A DNA stretch of 37,759 nt, taken from the NCBI GenBank assembly GCA_014904985.1, contig MU128966.1, positions 80,444-118,202 on the forward strand, written 5' to 3'. This DNA is from Hydnum rufescens UP504 (Eukaryota; Basidiomycota; Agaricomycetes; Cantharellales; Hydnaceae). Both the position numbers and the translations under genes were made by a program. Under the pieces are notes generated by a model. It was not told the origin of the DNA. It worked only from the letters and a program-made list of their open reading frames with translations, and did no database searches. Numbering within the stretch: the first letter of the stretch is position 1; each line of letters opens with the position of its first letter. Positions 20,406-32,098 of this stretch are shown here, one piece after another.

Positions 20406-23400
20406 CTACTTGTCCTTCTCAGCCCACCTCGAACGAGGACGATCGAATGAAGAGCTCGAGGAGCTGGGTGCTGCGACTGCAGAGGACCTCGCTTGCTGGG
20501 CTGATTGGGCCTTGGTTGTGGAACGCTTGCGGCGGGTAGACAGTGGATGGAGAGTATCGTCCTCATTGTATCGACTCGATATCTCGATTTTGTCAGAGGT
20601 CAAATCCTCTCCCGAATCGTTGGGGAGTCCATCGATCTGATTCATTCCATGATTTGTGGAGGGCGCCTCGGGCTGAGGGATCCCGAGATCCTTCAAGAGG
20701 CTGGCCGCAAGATTGGATCGAGGTTGTGATCTAGGAACTACCTTCGGTTTCTTGCTAGGCCCCTCCATGATCTTGGGTACCGTGCGCTTCAAGGAGCTTG
20801 GGAGGGAAAGATGGGAAGTGTTATCCGAGATCGTTGAGGATGGCTCAAGCGCCTTGTATTTTCCCTTCTGGAGGCGTGAAGGAGAGATCGTGGGGGGTGC
20901 TTGGGTAAGAGGAATGGGCTCAAATGGATCAGCGTCTGTAGGAAGATCGTCGTCAAACTCAAGGTGATCGAAGAGTGCGGGAGGCGTCTGGGTTTATCAG
21001 AAGCGTTGAGTGAACTATTTTAGGAAATGTAGGTGAACGATATGCACCTTTCTGCTGCTTTCAGGAGCACTGTGCTGATCGATCATGGTGGGAGATGCTG
21101 ACGGACTCTGATGGACATTCTCCGTATATCTAAGGAGTGCAGCTGTAGGGTCCACCTTATAATGACGAGGCTTTGGTCGAGGACGAAGAGGTAGAGTTGA
21201 AGATGCAGGATTCTGTGTGAGCTGTAGAGAAGGTGGGGACGGAAGCTCGATGGGGAGGTGAGGAGGTGCTGGTTGAGGAGTGTCATCAACTCGATATAGA
21301 GAGAGTGGTGAGAAGATTTCGGAAGTAGGATCAGATGCTGGAGGAGAGGGATCGGTCTTCACTGGACTGGGACAGGAGCTAGTCTCAGGGTGAATCAGAT
21401 TTTGAGGAGGCACAGGGGGCACAGTTGGGGAGGACAGCATGGGATGATGAGGACTAGAATCTTCCCGGGGGGAAACTCGGTCCACAGTCGGGATTTTTTC
21501 AGGGGTGGCATGGATAGGAGTGATATTTTCAACTTCATGGTGAATGTAGTGAGGATGTAGGTGACCATCTATTGGGGGACTGAACCCCTGAGCAATTTTC
21601 AACATTCCTAGGAATAGAGAGTGATAAACAAAGGGGGGGGAGAGATGAATGTAGGATTCACGCACGGGATGTCTCCGGTCGACTGAGAAAGAGATCGAGC
21701 ATGAAGGCTTTCCCTTGAGCTTGACTATGGAGCATGATGTCGGTGGTGTCAGTGGCAAGAAGATGGAGAATCTTGACATTTTTTGTCTGTGGTTGTCGCC
21801 AGATTCTCCCGATTAACTGGCGCTCATCTTGAGCACTCCATGGTTGGTCCTTGGAGCGAGTTGAGAATATGGAAATGGGAAAGAAAGAAAGAGGAAGGCC
21901 TACAATGAATAGCATCCAGCTAGCGCATGAAATGTTCAATCCAGCCCCACCGACGGAACTGATAATAAGCACACGAAAGTCCTCGCCTTTCCTGTCCTTC
22001 CCAGTGTGGAATAGTCGCAGAATCTCATCCCTTTTCTGAATAGGCTCCGAACCAGAGAGACAGCTAGCATTGATCCCATATGCACTCAACACCTAGAAAC
22101 AGGGTTGAGTACGTGGTGAAAAGAGAAGAGGCTGAGGGCGACATACAGAATGGATCGTCCTGTGAGTTCCAGAAAATTCGACATAGAGGATAATTTGGTC
22201 TTTTGGAGGAGTGGTATTGAGAGGGGAAAACTGGGATGGGGAGATCGGGGTTACTGTGCCATCACGGGAGACAGTGGGCAATGGCCGATCATCTGAAGAG
22301 AGGACATATTGCAAGATGTTGATTACTGCAGAGAGTTTGGTGCTAGGAGCTAGTTCCCAATCATGAATGGAGGTGAAGAGTGTGGGAGTGGAACGACGGG
22401 CTACAGAGTCCTTATCAAAGTCTTTGGGGTAAACGATACTCTGGCGATACTGGACATAGAATGCCTGAAAATGAAGGGGTGAGATGGGGATAATAGGGCG
22501 AATACTGGGCTTCATACTTTGGTATCAAAAGTAAGGGAACGGCCCTTCCTGTGGGGTCAGACAGTGATGATTAATGAGATGTAGATCGAATGGGTTGTGT
22601 GACATACTCTCCCAGTTCCCTCTCTTCAGCAAGACGAAGTAGAGTGTATTCTGCTTCAGTCAAGTCCAAGAAGAGGACTGCTTCTTCATAGGGTGGAAGG
22701 CTACTGATGGGATCACCTTTCCAGTCCTTGGAGGTGACCATTCTTCGGATAATCCTTTGGTGAAAGTGGCTGGCGATATTCTTGACGAATCCCCGAGCCT
22801 CTGCTTTCCACTCGTCCAGTTGAGGACTGTGGAGGGGATCACTGTTTGAGATAGCGGCCTCAGCTTGTCGCTTTACTTGATCTTTGGGTATAGATGTGCG
22901 TAGGCGATCGACTTTTCTCTGGTGAGTGAGTGCCAAATTAAAGCCAATATCTGAGCAGAGACCAGGAAGACGAAGGAGATGAGCCATGTTCACAAGATCT
23001 CCAAGGCCTGTGTGGAGAGGAGTGGCAGTGGCACAGATGATGGTGTGTGTTCCATGAACGAGGTATTGGTACTGCGGACCACGGCGACGAATGGCATGAG
23101 TTTCATCGATGAAAACTGAAAGCCACTTCTTCCCCTGGATAGCAGTTTTCATATCCTGTTTGGAAGAAATACTGGGCAATTTCCATGGCGTCTTTCGTGT
23201 GGATCGCATCCCATCATTACCATGAACACATTTGGCATCTGAAGCGATAGCCTTTGAACTGATTATTAGCTCTCATCAAGGACACTTCCCAAAGTTACAC
23301 ACATTCTGAGAGGCTATAATGATTATTCTTGATAGTTTCCCCGACTTGAAGAATTCAGAGTTTTGATAGGGGCCATCTTTTCCCCAGAAGAAACGATGGG

Positions 23401-25389
23401 ATTGAACAGTGCCAGTGTATGGGAAGATATCAATAGCGCCCTTCTTGAACCAGGTCTGTGCCTCTTGCTGCCACTGGAGGACTAAACCATGGGGAACGAC
23501 GATGAGGTGTGGCTGTTCAGGGATATCCCTCACGCCTGCGAAAAATGGATTATCCTCTATGGGGATGATGAGGAAAAGTAGAAAGTGGGAAAGAACTTGA
23601 AGAACTAAACTGAGAATAGGGGGATCAACTATGCCAGCAGTCCTTCCTTGGATAATCTGATTGATGAAGGCGATAAAGCCTAGAGCATGGAGAGTCTTCC
23701 CGACTCCGACCTCGTCTGCCAACAAGATGCCTTCAGGTAGAGGCCCCTCAGTCTGAGTGAATAAGGAAGAAACTAGGGAGGCGATTCCGACGAGTTGGAC
23801 CCATTTCGCCCGCTGGGAAATAAAGTTTGGAGGAGGGTTGGGATTGCTCAGATCAAGGGCTATGAATTCAGAAGGATGTGACCATGCAGTGTAGTTGAGC
23901 CTGGCGATCTCAGCATGTCGGAAGGGTTGGAAGGAGGGGGCATCGAAACCATTCAACCAGCCCAGTTCAGTCCGGATTTTTTCAGAGGACATCAAGGAAT
24001 AGTGTTCAACCCCCACATCATCAGCTCCCCACAGTTGGTGACCCATGGATTGGATAGAATCATCACCATGCTGAATGAGCAAGTCATCAGAAGGAACCAA
24101 GTTTGAAACATCGCTAGTTGGAGGCGTAGAGAGTGATAGAAAGAGTGAATTGAATGATTCTATCTCAGCCAGAGTAGCCAGCGACTCGAAGTGATCTTTT
24201 GATAGTTTTGAAAACCCTGGAGGAACAGTGAGCTGGAGAAAGAGAGTGGAACTGTGTTTGCCTTACGTGAACCCCGATCATCTTTCTTCGCACTGGAAAG
24301 GGCATCCAAAAGGTCACCGAGTTCAGCTATTCGATTGTCAAGATCTTCACGAACAGCGACACCATTTTGGGTGAACTGGGTGGCATCGATGAGTTTCTTG
24401 GTGACTGTTATGGCTGTATGGACCATCTTCATGGTGATTTTCATGTTTGTGGAGACACTTTTATGGATGTCTAACAGAAATGATCAGCGTCAGATCGACG
24501 ATGATGAGTAGAATGTCATACCATTCATAGCCTGGTCGGCTTTCGTTTCAAGGGATGAGTACTGTTTAATAAGACGTGTCCGATACTTTCTGTAGCGGTT
24601 CAAGACAGTCTGGAGAAGATATTCAAGACCGTCATCCAAGACAGGTGGATATGTCATTCGGCCGGAGTCCTCTATATATGGATCATCACCGAAGAGAGCT
24701 TCGATCATGACATCGATGAGCCTCATCCTGTGTCGAGATGGAATGATTATTTCATTAGACAAGGGAAGAGCAGTCTGGGAAATGAGGTCTAATGGGTGAA
24801 TTCCTTCATCCTTGAAGGCGCGGTCGATCTTCTCATTGAAATTATTGGCCTCCCACCACATTTTCCGGCCGAAATTGGAGATGAGATCACGGGCAGTGTC
24901 ATGCATGTCATGTGGATTTTTCTTGCAGAATCCGTGGCGGAGTTCGTTAATCTTTGCTTTGGTAGGCAAAGTTTTTGATGAACCTTGGCGTCCAACCTTT
25001 CCAAAAGCAGCTACAAAGGCTTGGAGGAGAATGAAGTCTTGATCAGAAAATCCTGGAAGCGTGTTTGCACTACTGGGAGCGAATGGATCATAGGTTGTGG
25101 AGAAGCCATCATCGGGTGGATAGCCGACACTTTCCCTGAAGCTGGGGAAACACCAAGGAAATCTTAGAGGATGGGCTTGAGGATGAGGCCTGTCCTCGTC
25201 TGCAAAATACCAGAGTAAGAGGATCGTTCCAAAGTTGAAGTTGGGCATCAGTGAGTGTAAGGAAGGGACAGTAGCATTCTTCGGAATCAGCCGAAAGCTG
25301 ACTAAGACTATAAATGGCTCACTGTTAAGGGAGGTAGATTTCCATGTAGACAGCAGATGTCTCCCTATGCACAAGTGATTGGAGTACAT
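20406..25389 (-). CDS. SNF2-family helicase/ATPase, about 1482 aa, 11 exons
   Basis: Eleven exons join with every phase consistent: 25389-24522, 24470-24267, 24216-23611, 23556-23301, 23258-22608, 22548-22518, 22464-22147, 22092-21904, 21849-21666, 21607-21048, 20987-20406. SNF2 proteins use ATP to translocate on DNA and remodel chromatin or displace proteins. Visible motifs are Walker A LLADEVGVGKT (about 522-532, Lys531), LIVVPHGLVLQWQQEA (motif Ia), Walker B DETH (about 696-699), ATATPLHTG (motif III), SSVGGAGLNI (motif V) and QLIGRIWRQPQ (motif VI, about 1052-1062). The N-terminal 360 residues are helical and unassigned. The C-terminal 400 are Pro/Ser-rich with basic patches (RRKR). One exon is only 31 nt. 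The start is uncertain because the first 100 residues could contain an unrecognised intron. DETH replaces the usual DEAH/DEGH. The gene is divergent from the 871-aa gene. Confidence 0.85.
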
Positions 25390-25522
25390 CTAGAGGCATC
25401 ATGTGTCATTAGTTATCTTCTGAAGAGGGATGAATGGGGGATATTGGGCATGTGGTGTTGATGCCATACTGAGACCAGGATTGCTTCCGCTCTGTGTGCT
25501 ATTTGCGTACTCTCCACCTAAG
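25390..25522. promoter_or_regulatory. Compact divergent promoter region
   Basis: Only about 130 bp separate the proposed start of the SNF2-type gene (reverse strand) from the ATG chosen for the 871-aa gene (25523, forward). The forward frame is open from 25430, so the forward start could be earlier. No TATA-like element is obvious. The arrangement suggests shared control of the two genes. Confidence 0.45.
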
Positions 25523-28354
25523 ATGACAGATCAAGAGTTCGAAAGTGATTCAGAGAGATCTGATCGAGCTCCTTCATGTGTCAGCTTCGAACAGTTCGTC
25601 CACATAGCGAGCAAGCTCTATGATTCTGGGGACTCTGATGGCGAATTAGCACATTGGCTACTATCAGGCGTTTATGATCAGGACCAGACTGTGCACATTC
25701 ACAACAAGGAAAATTTTATCAAGCCTGATCGATTGCCTAAACTGAAGACGACACGAGACCTGGACTCATTGATTGCTGTCTCCAGAACCCTTCCGTATAG
25801 GTGTTCTATTCCGATCCAGCCCGTTCCTTCTCCGGGTGACCAATTGTCGAAGGATGTTCACATTACAGTGCCAGTCACTCGACTGAGTGTGAGTGGCTAA
25901 TATTGATATCTGGGGGCTAGCAGCATTGATCTGAATGTTCCAGGTACAACAAGAAGAGCTGACAGAAGACAGGCCTCTGCACAAATTCGGAAACTGGGGG
26001 ATATGCTCCTTTGAACCACATACTCTTGTTCGTATCGCGTTTCCCCACCTGGATCCTGCAGATGCGACACCCGAGAAACATGGAGAGCTGTATGAGCAGG
26101 TGATTCTTCCAGCCGCGATGGTTTTACAAGAGACTCGAGAGGCAGAATGGCCTGCATCATTCGAGCTCGCTTGCTTACATGCACGACGATTGAATGGAAC
26201 GATTGTACCACGCGCACACCTCATAGCTGCATCTGACGTGCCTGCATTTGGACGGGAGGTAATAGAGTCATGTGACAGTGCGAAGCTGCCATGGGCGCGT
26301 GATGCATTCTTCATCCACCAGATCAAAGGGGTCAAGGCTGCTACTTCAGTCGAGGTGGATTGGCCAGGCCTCACAGAAGAGGATGAGGCGATCAATCGCG
26401 AACATTCCCTTGATGCTCTTATGGTCTCTTTTACTCAGAATCCATTCGGGGATCCTTTCGACCAAGCATATGTCGATATCGGTTTGGAGGTTTCCCGTCC
26501 TGGCTTTGTGCTTCACTGGGACCGGGACTCACATGGGAAGATCACTGATTTTGTGCTCCATAATGCTACTGCTGCCCGAGATCTGACCCAAATGGGTCGA
26601 AAAGGTTATTGGTGTGACTATGCCTCTCTCCTCGCATCTACTGCCGGCTTCCGTGCATCCATACCACCCTCTGAGGCTGGTATGCTGGGGACTGTGTATA
26701 TTCAAGCATACTGTACAGACAAGCACATCAGCTCTACAGCTGGGATGGGAACTGTCGCCCTCCATGTCAATGCTTCTGACGTGCTTGCGCAAAATGCGAA
26801 AGCATGGACGACGATGAAGACAATGTACCACCAGGCACTCGCTGCTGCCACCAGGAGGACTGGAGCGAATGCACGGCTGGAAGTCCGACTCAAGTTGGAG
26901 CATGCAGCGGCTGCCCTCCCCATATTTGATGTGGGGGTTTTGACAGGTTGTGTTCTCTCCTACCATGCAACTAGCTGGTGGTAAGCTTCTCATCTCAGCT
27001 GATATTCTTCTGATCACTGACTATGTATGTTCCTCTGAAGGCAGTTCAAGGCGCTTATGATAACAGTCTGTCGGCGGCTTCTTCAAGAGCAGTGTGCTGG
27101 GTCTCCACAAGCTCGAACAGACCACAGGACACTGACATTGACTGCTGGCCTAATCCACTTTGTGAATGCGACACAGAACCGGCCAGCCACAGGACGTGCA
27201 GAACACTCCCTTTTGTGCTGTATTTTGCCTGTGACACATCAGCAAGGCCATCCTGATCGCGTCAATGGTCGTGACGGTAATCCTTGGGCGAATCAAGATC
27301 GGGATGATCATGATACTTCGGGGCCCATAGTCTCCACAGGGATGTTCCACATGCGTAGCCTCCGGCTGAGCGATGAATCGATCATCCCACGTATGGCGAG
27401 CAAGGATAAACACCATAATAAGCATCCCACTCTTCCTCATCCTACATACCGTCAGCTCTTCGGTTCAACACATTCTGAGATCTTGCTCAAGTATGGAAAC
27501 CAGAATTATGCCCAAAACCGATCCAGAGACCTGTTCGCAGTCGGGGAAGGATTCCATTCGCTTCAGTTCAGTCCCAGCAGGCATCAGGAATCATTCCGCC
27601 CGAATTTACTGCCCAACAAATGGCGAGATTCCGAGGTCAAAAAACGATGGTGCTCTCTGAGAATGATGACAGTGGGGAATTGGATGATAAAGAAATCGAT
27701 CTCCCGGAGCAGTTCTCTACCATTTGGTGCTCGTTCCCTTACCAGATCCTCAGAGCTCTCCCCACTCCTAGGGGAAGGCACAGCCTCTCAGTCTATCATC
27801 ACTTCCAGGAAAATGGAGGAGATGAGGAGGAGGAAGAAGATCCTGCACCTCTTGATGAGAATTGGATGCGATACATGAAATCGAATGAACTAGGTGGTGG
27901 TGAAGGTTTTATTCGCTGTGGGATGCGAACAGCAGATGGAAGTGATTGGAGGAAATGTTTCGATTACCTATTCCCTGGGAAGGACCAGATCGACCCTGCT
28001 ACAAGCGGTCGTAACCCTCAACCTTTGGTGTTCAGCATAAAGTCTCAGGGGTATCCTCAGGTGGCATATCATTCAGCATGGATGACATTGATGAAGGAAT
28101 CCACCCAGGACGATTCTAGAGTGATACGAAACGAGATCTACACGCGTTTCAACGAGCTTCGATGGGTGCCTTGGGCGAACAAGGCGAAAATGTGGGAAAC
28201 GCGGACTGATGACCACAAAGAGAGGAGAGTGCTGGGTGTGGATATGCCAACAGTGGAGGCATGCCCCCGGATATGTGTCAACCCACGATTCGCACATCTC
28301 CTGACTTGGAATGGGGATGCCATCCATCTCAGCAAACGGCTCCGGGTACGGTAA
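25523..28354 (+). CDS. Four-exon gene, about 871-aa protein of unknown function
   Basis: Exons 25523-25888, 25944-26980, 27041-27390 and 27492-28354 join in frame. The third intron (27391 on, GTATGG donor) could instead end at 27479, adding four residues. The protein starts acidic (MTDQEFESDSERSD). Its central region is well ordered, with landmarks FGNWGICSFEPHTLVRI, YVDIGLEVSRPG, YIQAYCTDKHISS and ARLEVRLKLEHAAAALPIF. A Glu/Asp-rich linker (GGDEEEEEDP) precedes a C-terminal domain with DGSDWRKCFDYLFPG. No catalytic motif is recognisable. The protein has the look of a conserved agaricomycete family rather than random open frame: four exons in phase, even composition. The shared promoter with the SNF2-type gene suggests it works with that ATPase. 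Confidence 0.65.
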
Positions 28355-28880
28355 TAATGCGGTTCTCATCAGATTATAATAGCAGAGTGTGTGCAGATAC
28401 AGATGTTGATGACAGATATATTGTGTACCTCACATTCTCTAAGAAATAATCCGAGATAGAGCTTGTGAGGGCATTGTGTAGTGTCGCCAAAGACTCAGGC
28501 TAGAGCTGACTTGAGCCAGAGCCGAGTCCCTGGTTGAAAGGGGTGACTCAGCCTAACTATTTATGTATAAATGCATTTCAAGTCATTGGCTTGAGTCAGC
28601 TCAAGCCCAAGTCGAGTCGTAGGAGCGCTAGTATAATGCATGCTTCGGGCGGCATTGGGCGGATTCGGCATCTTCCGAAATCGTCTCTCACAGATGATAG
28701 GTCGTTCTATTGAACAAGTCGGTTGGTTGGTTGGTTAGTTAGAATTCTCATTTATACACCACAGTAGGCACCCGAAGGGCCAAGAGTGGTCCAAATACAT
28801 GACAAGTCCGTACATGGGGATTAATCTACGGCGTTGATTGGGATATGGTAGGGGGTGCGCGAAGGGCTCCTGGGAGCATC
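28355..28880. other. Intergenic region with short palindromes
   Basis: No gene is supported. GGCTTGAGTCAGCTCAAGCC (about 28588-28607) is an 8-bp-stem palindrome, and related CTTGAGCC/GAGTC motifs occur near 28515-28550. Confidence 0.45.
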
Positions 28881-28904
28881 ATCTCACAGTCCCTTCAGTC
28901 ATGG

Positions 28905-29480
28905 AGGTGGGGGAGAAAGCGGTGGGGGAGGGAAGCAGGTAGTTCCAGCCCATTCTTACATTCAGTCCATCAAGTGTTTGTGTATTCCCTACGCCTTGAG
29001 TGGGGGTCTTAGTCAGCTTCGGTTTGTTGGGTTTTTGAGAAAGCCCCCGATGCCTCGAAAGGTGGCAAGGCATACATTACCCTCTGACGAGCCCAGGAGT
29101 GTCCCTGTGTTGCAGTCTTGGTCTGTATCTCCTAGTAGGGGGCAGTGTTCCTCATACAAGATGCAAGACTGTAAGATGTGTTCACAAGTCTGGAGAATCT
29201 CACTGCAGGGGGATCTGATATCGTCCTTAGGGACAAATCTTGCATAGTGGCTGCCGATGTGCACATGGCCTGTGATGCATTGGACTACTCGACTGAATGT
29301 TTTTTGTCCAAGTTTGGTGCATAGGGAAGTTGGCTGTAGGCTGGGTCTGAATTTAAAGGCAAGGTGGAAGGCTGAGTTGTAGTTGTGGTTGCCAGTGACC
29401 CATTCACATTCCCAATGCTCTGAGAGCTCTCGTTTTCAAAGGCTCCTGTCTATTGAACAAGTGCCCCAGGCACATTCAGT
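28905..29480 (-). mobile_element. 3' end of a second, different LINE
   Basis: On the reverse strand about 140 uninterrupted residues read EHWECEWVTGNHNYNSAFH, then KTFSRVVQCITGHVHIGSHY, then ARFVPKDD...CEHILQSCILYEEH. This is the C-terminal region found after the RNase H of many basidiomycete non-LTR retrotransposons, ending in a degenerate Cys/His knuckle (C-x4-H-x4-C). The first Cys pair is partly lost (SPCSEI). Upstream toward 29660 the frame breaks. The subfamily differs from the fragment at 18.9-19.9 kb, which keeps a different portion. Confidence 0.65.
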
Positions 29481-29659
29481 CTCAGAAAGTAGCACCAGGT
29501 GGATTGGACCATTACCTGAATTGGCTGATTGCTGCTCCAGTTTTGGTTCTTGCTTTGGTCTCTAGTAGTTTTGTACACTGCATGTAAATGGCTTATATAG
29601 CCTTCCTGAATCACAAGTGAGGATATCGTGGTGATGTAAAAATCAACTGGCCTCGGATG

Positions 29660-29915
29660 CAATGTGCCACCTGAAGTAGAGAAAAGTGACTGCTTCCTGA
29701 CCAGTCCAGCTGAGGGCTACAAAATATGCCAGATTCTAGAGTGATTTCAGAGGACACCTTCAATTCATCATCTTGCAGAGCAGGGTTTAATTGACACTCG
29801 CCAATAACCCCAAAATATGGACTATGGCCTCCACAATAAAGGTAGATTCATAGTCCTCTCTTGTATGTTTCTGCAGTGCCAATTATCTGGCCTGGCCTCT
29901 GATGAAGCAATGACT
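29660..29915. other. Unassigned sequence
   Basis: Nothing recognisable is seen; this is probably transposon debris between the LINE end and the foldback element. Confidence 0.4.
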
Positions 29916-30161
29916 TCCCTAGAAGTGCCCTAGAGGACCTCAAAGGAATAATCTGGGTGGTGGGGATTTCCTCATGATGACATCAGTTAGTCCTATGAAT
30001 ATCTGAATAGGTCATTGCACTCTGTGACAAGTTGCAGCATAACAAACTGAGTTATGTTGCCACTTGTCAGGTGCAATAACCTAGTCAGATATTAATCTGA
30101 CAGCAGATGTCATCCCCTCAAGCAGCCTTGAGATCCTATACAAAGGTACTTCTAGAATTCC
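29916..30161. repeat. Imperfect foldback element, about 245 bp
   Basis: The ends are CTAGAAGTGCC on the left and the complementary GGTACTTCTAG on the right. Matching inner landmarks on the two arms are GATGACATC, AATATCTGA and ATTGCA. The centre is a strong hairpin, TGACAAGT-GCA-CATAAC facing GTTATG-TGC-ACTTGTCA (about 30022-30070). No coding capacity is present. The layout is that of a non-autonomous foldback or MITE. Confidence 0.75.
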
Positions 30162-30170
30162 ATCACATAA

Positions 30171-30488
30171 TCACAGTATCAAAGCTGAGAAGGCTTTTGT
30201 CAGATGGATACACACCTCAGGTCTGACTGCCCACCAATTGTTGAAAGACGAGGCCCCAACCCAGACATGATGGGCCTCTGGGTGTGGATCATTCAAAAGT
30301 GATAAAGCATGAGGCACAGTGAGTTGTAATCTTGACCATGTACTAAGATCTGCCAGATCAGCTATCAGGGCAACTATGATGCTTGTACTCTTGATCCACT
30401 CAAACTTGGTCAAATTTCTTAGAGTGAATATGCTCATACCAACAAGGCCTGGGTAGGATATGTATGTAGATACTGATAAATGAAGCAA
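30171..30488 (-). pseudogene. Degenerate retroelement polymerase fragment
   Basis: A 105-residue reverse-strand frame ends with HHVWVGASSFNNWWAVRPE, reminiscent of the start of the RNase H domain of DIRS/LTR polymerases (W-V-D-A-S-x-S-x-G...W). The preceding helical residues would be the RT connection. The expected catalytic Asp is Gly here. The fragment is weakly supported and clearly inactive. Confidence 0.35.
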
Positions 30489-31591
30489 GGCACCTTAGAG
30501 GTCTGGTGTTGAAAAGTGATTGACTTTGGGCAACATCCAGATCCAAACCTGAGAACTCAGCTCGCCTGGCAACATGGCAGCAGATCAGGATGGCATTATA
30601 TACATAAGAAATTAAAAGTTGCTGTGTTTGTTGTCATAGTACAGCAGGCAATGTGCCAGAAGTTGGTGTACTTTTTTTTGCATTGCCCCAGTTCGAAACC
30701 TATGTAAGTCAAGAGATCAAGTTAAGTGCCCAACCTGATGGAAGCAGGCAGGATGTTCAGGAAGTCTCCTTTTAGCATATTCCAGGAGTTATATCAATTA
30801 CTCATTTATCCCCCATACGAACCACTCTTGTGTGCATGAGAGGTCAAAGATAATCCACTTCTGTGCATGTTATGGGCCTAAACTCTGTATTTACAAACTT
30901 ACATGCCCCTCACCTTGGGCTAGCATCGAGTTGCCACGCCAAATTTCCAGTTTTTACTTCCAGATGTTGTCTAAAGTCCAAAACCCTCAGCAATTTGTAC
31001 ATAATCTTGGCAATCTCCAAGGAATGTGACTGATTTTGATAATCACCACAGAGCCAGATGGGGGGTTTCAAAACCCTGTAGGGGGGGGGGGAGTACCAAT
31101 GTGGACACATGGATAAAACCCATTATGTAGTGCATAGTTCATTATGTACATGTGAATGTGGGAAAGAATATATTGAGCTCAAGTCATAATCAATGTCTCA
31201 GAAAGAGAAAGCTTGATAGAGGTTAATGCAGACCTGGCCTCAGCCAATTGATAGCAAGTGGCACAATGTGGTATTCCAATCAATGGTACAGACATGGGCA
31301 TCACTGATGCCCATGAAGTGTTCACTAGTCTCAAAATTACTATTGTGGTATATACTTAACACTAGCCTGCCATATGTGGGGCCCCTAGGTAATGTCCAAA
31401 ACGTTACCTAGCATCACCTACAACCCAACCCATCTACCCTCACTTGAAGACCGCTGGGAGAGGCTTATGGGGCGTGATGCCTCGTATGAGAGTCTTCTGC
31501 ATGAGGCTGGTAATGAAGCAGCAGTGCTTCCCTGGGTACCCGAATTTTATCCATTCTAAATCATCTCATAATCTTCGGCCGCAAGGTATTA
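30489..31591. other. 1.1-kb gene-poor region left of the right repeat
   Basis: No gene is supported. A homopolymer of about 12 G occurs at about 31080-31091. Short open frames carry no motif. This region directly precedes the right 3-kb repeat and therefore shows the sequence outside its left edge. Confidence 0.45.
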
Positions 31592-31680
31592 ACAAAACAT
31601 GCAATCAGATCACATGCATCGATGGTCTTGCACTGGGTAAATGATCTAAAGGCCATAATTCAAATGGTATGGGCATTATA

Positions 31681-32036
31681 CTGTAAAAAAAAAGAAATAT
31701 CTGAACGAATGAAGAAATGAAGAAATGAACGAACGGACTTTTGAACAAATGAACGGATTTTTGAACACAGGCAGCCCTATTTCGGTACCTAATTAGATGG
31801 TCTTTTCTTGGTAAAATAGTCTAATAGGCCTATTGGACTATTTTACCGAGAAAAGACTACCTAATTAGGTACCGAAATAGGGCTGCCTAAGGTGTGTTCA
31901 AAAATCCATTCATTCAAGAGTCTGTTCGTTCAAAATTCCGCTCATTCAAAAATCCATTCGTTCAAAAATTCGTTCGTTCAAAAATCCGTTCATTTCTTCA
32001 TTTCTTCATTCGTTCAGATATTTCTTTTTTTTACAG
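31681..32036. mobile_element. Palindromic MITE (foldback), right copy
   Basis: Equivalent to 90-444, with TA on both sides (31679-31680 and 32037-32038). The centre reads AGGCCT, a perfect symmetrical point that has lost a G in the left copy. The insertion site is identical in both repeats, so the MITE was present before the repeat was duplicated. Confidence 0.85.
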
Positions 32037-32098
32037 TATGATGCATAATATGGGAGAGGCATTGTATCGATAGGAAAAGGGCTGAGGGTGTCATTTTC

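Noticed and set aside
25766..26395. 209-aa reverse-strand frame
   Set aside because: Antisense to the 871-aa gene; Ser/Arg-rich shadow composition and no motif.
4836..28354. Starship-like or Maverick/Polinton element
   Set aside because: No tyrosine-recombinase captain, no family B DNA polymerase, no retroviral-type integrase and no capsid gene is visible; C48 and SNF2 alone are not diagnostic.
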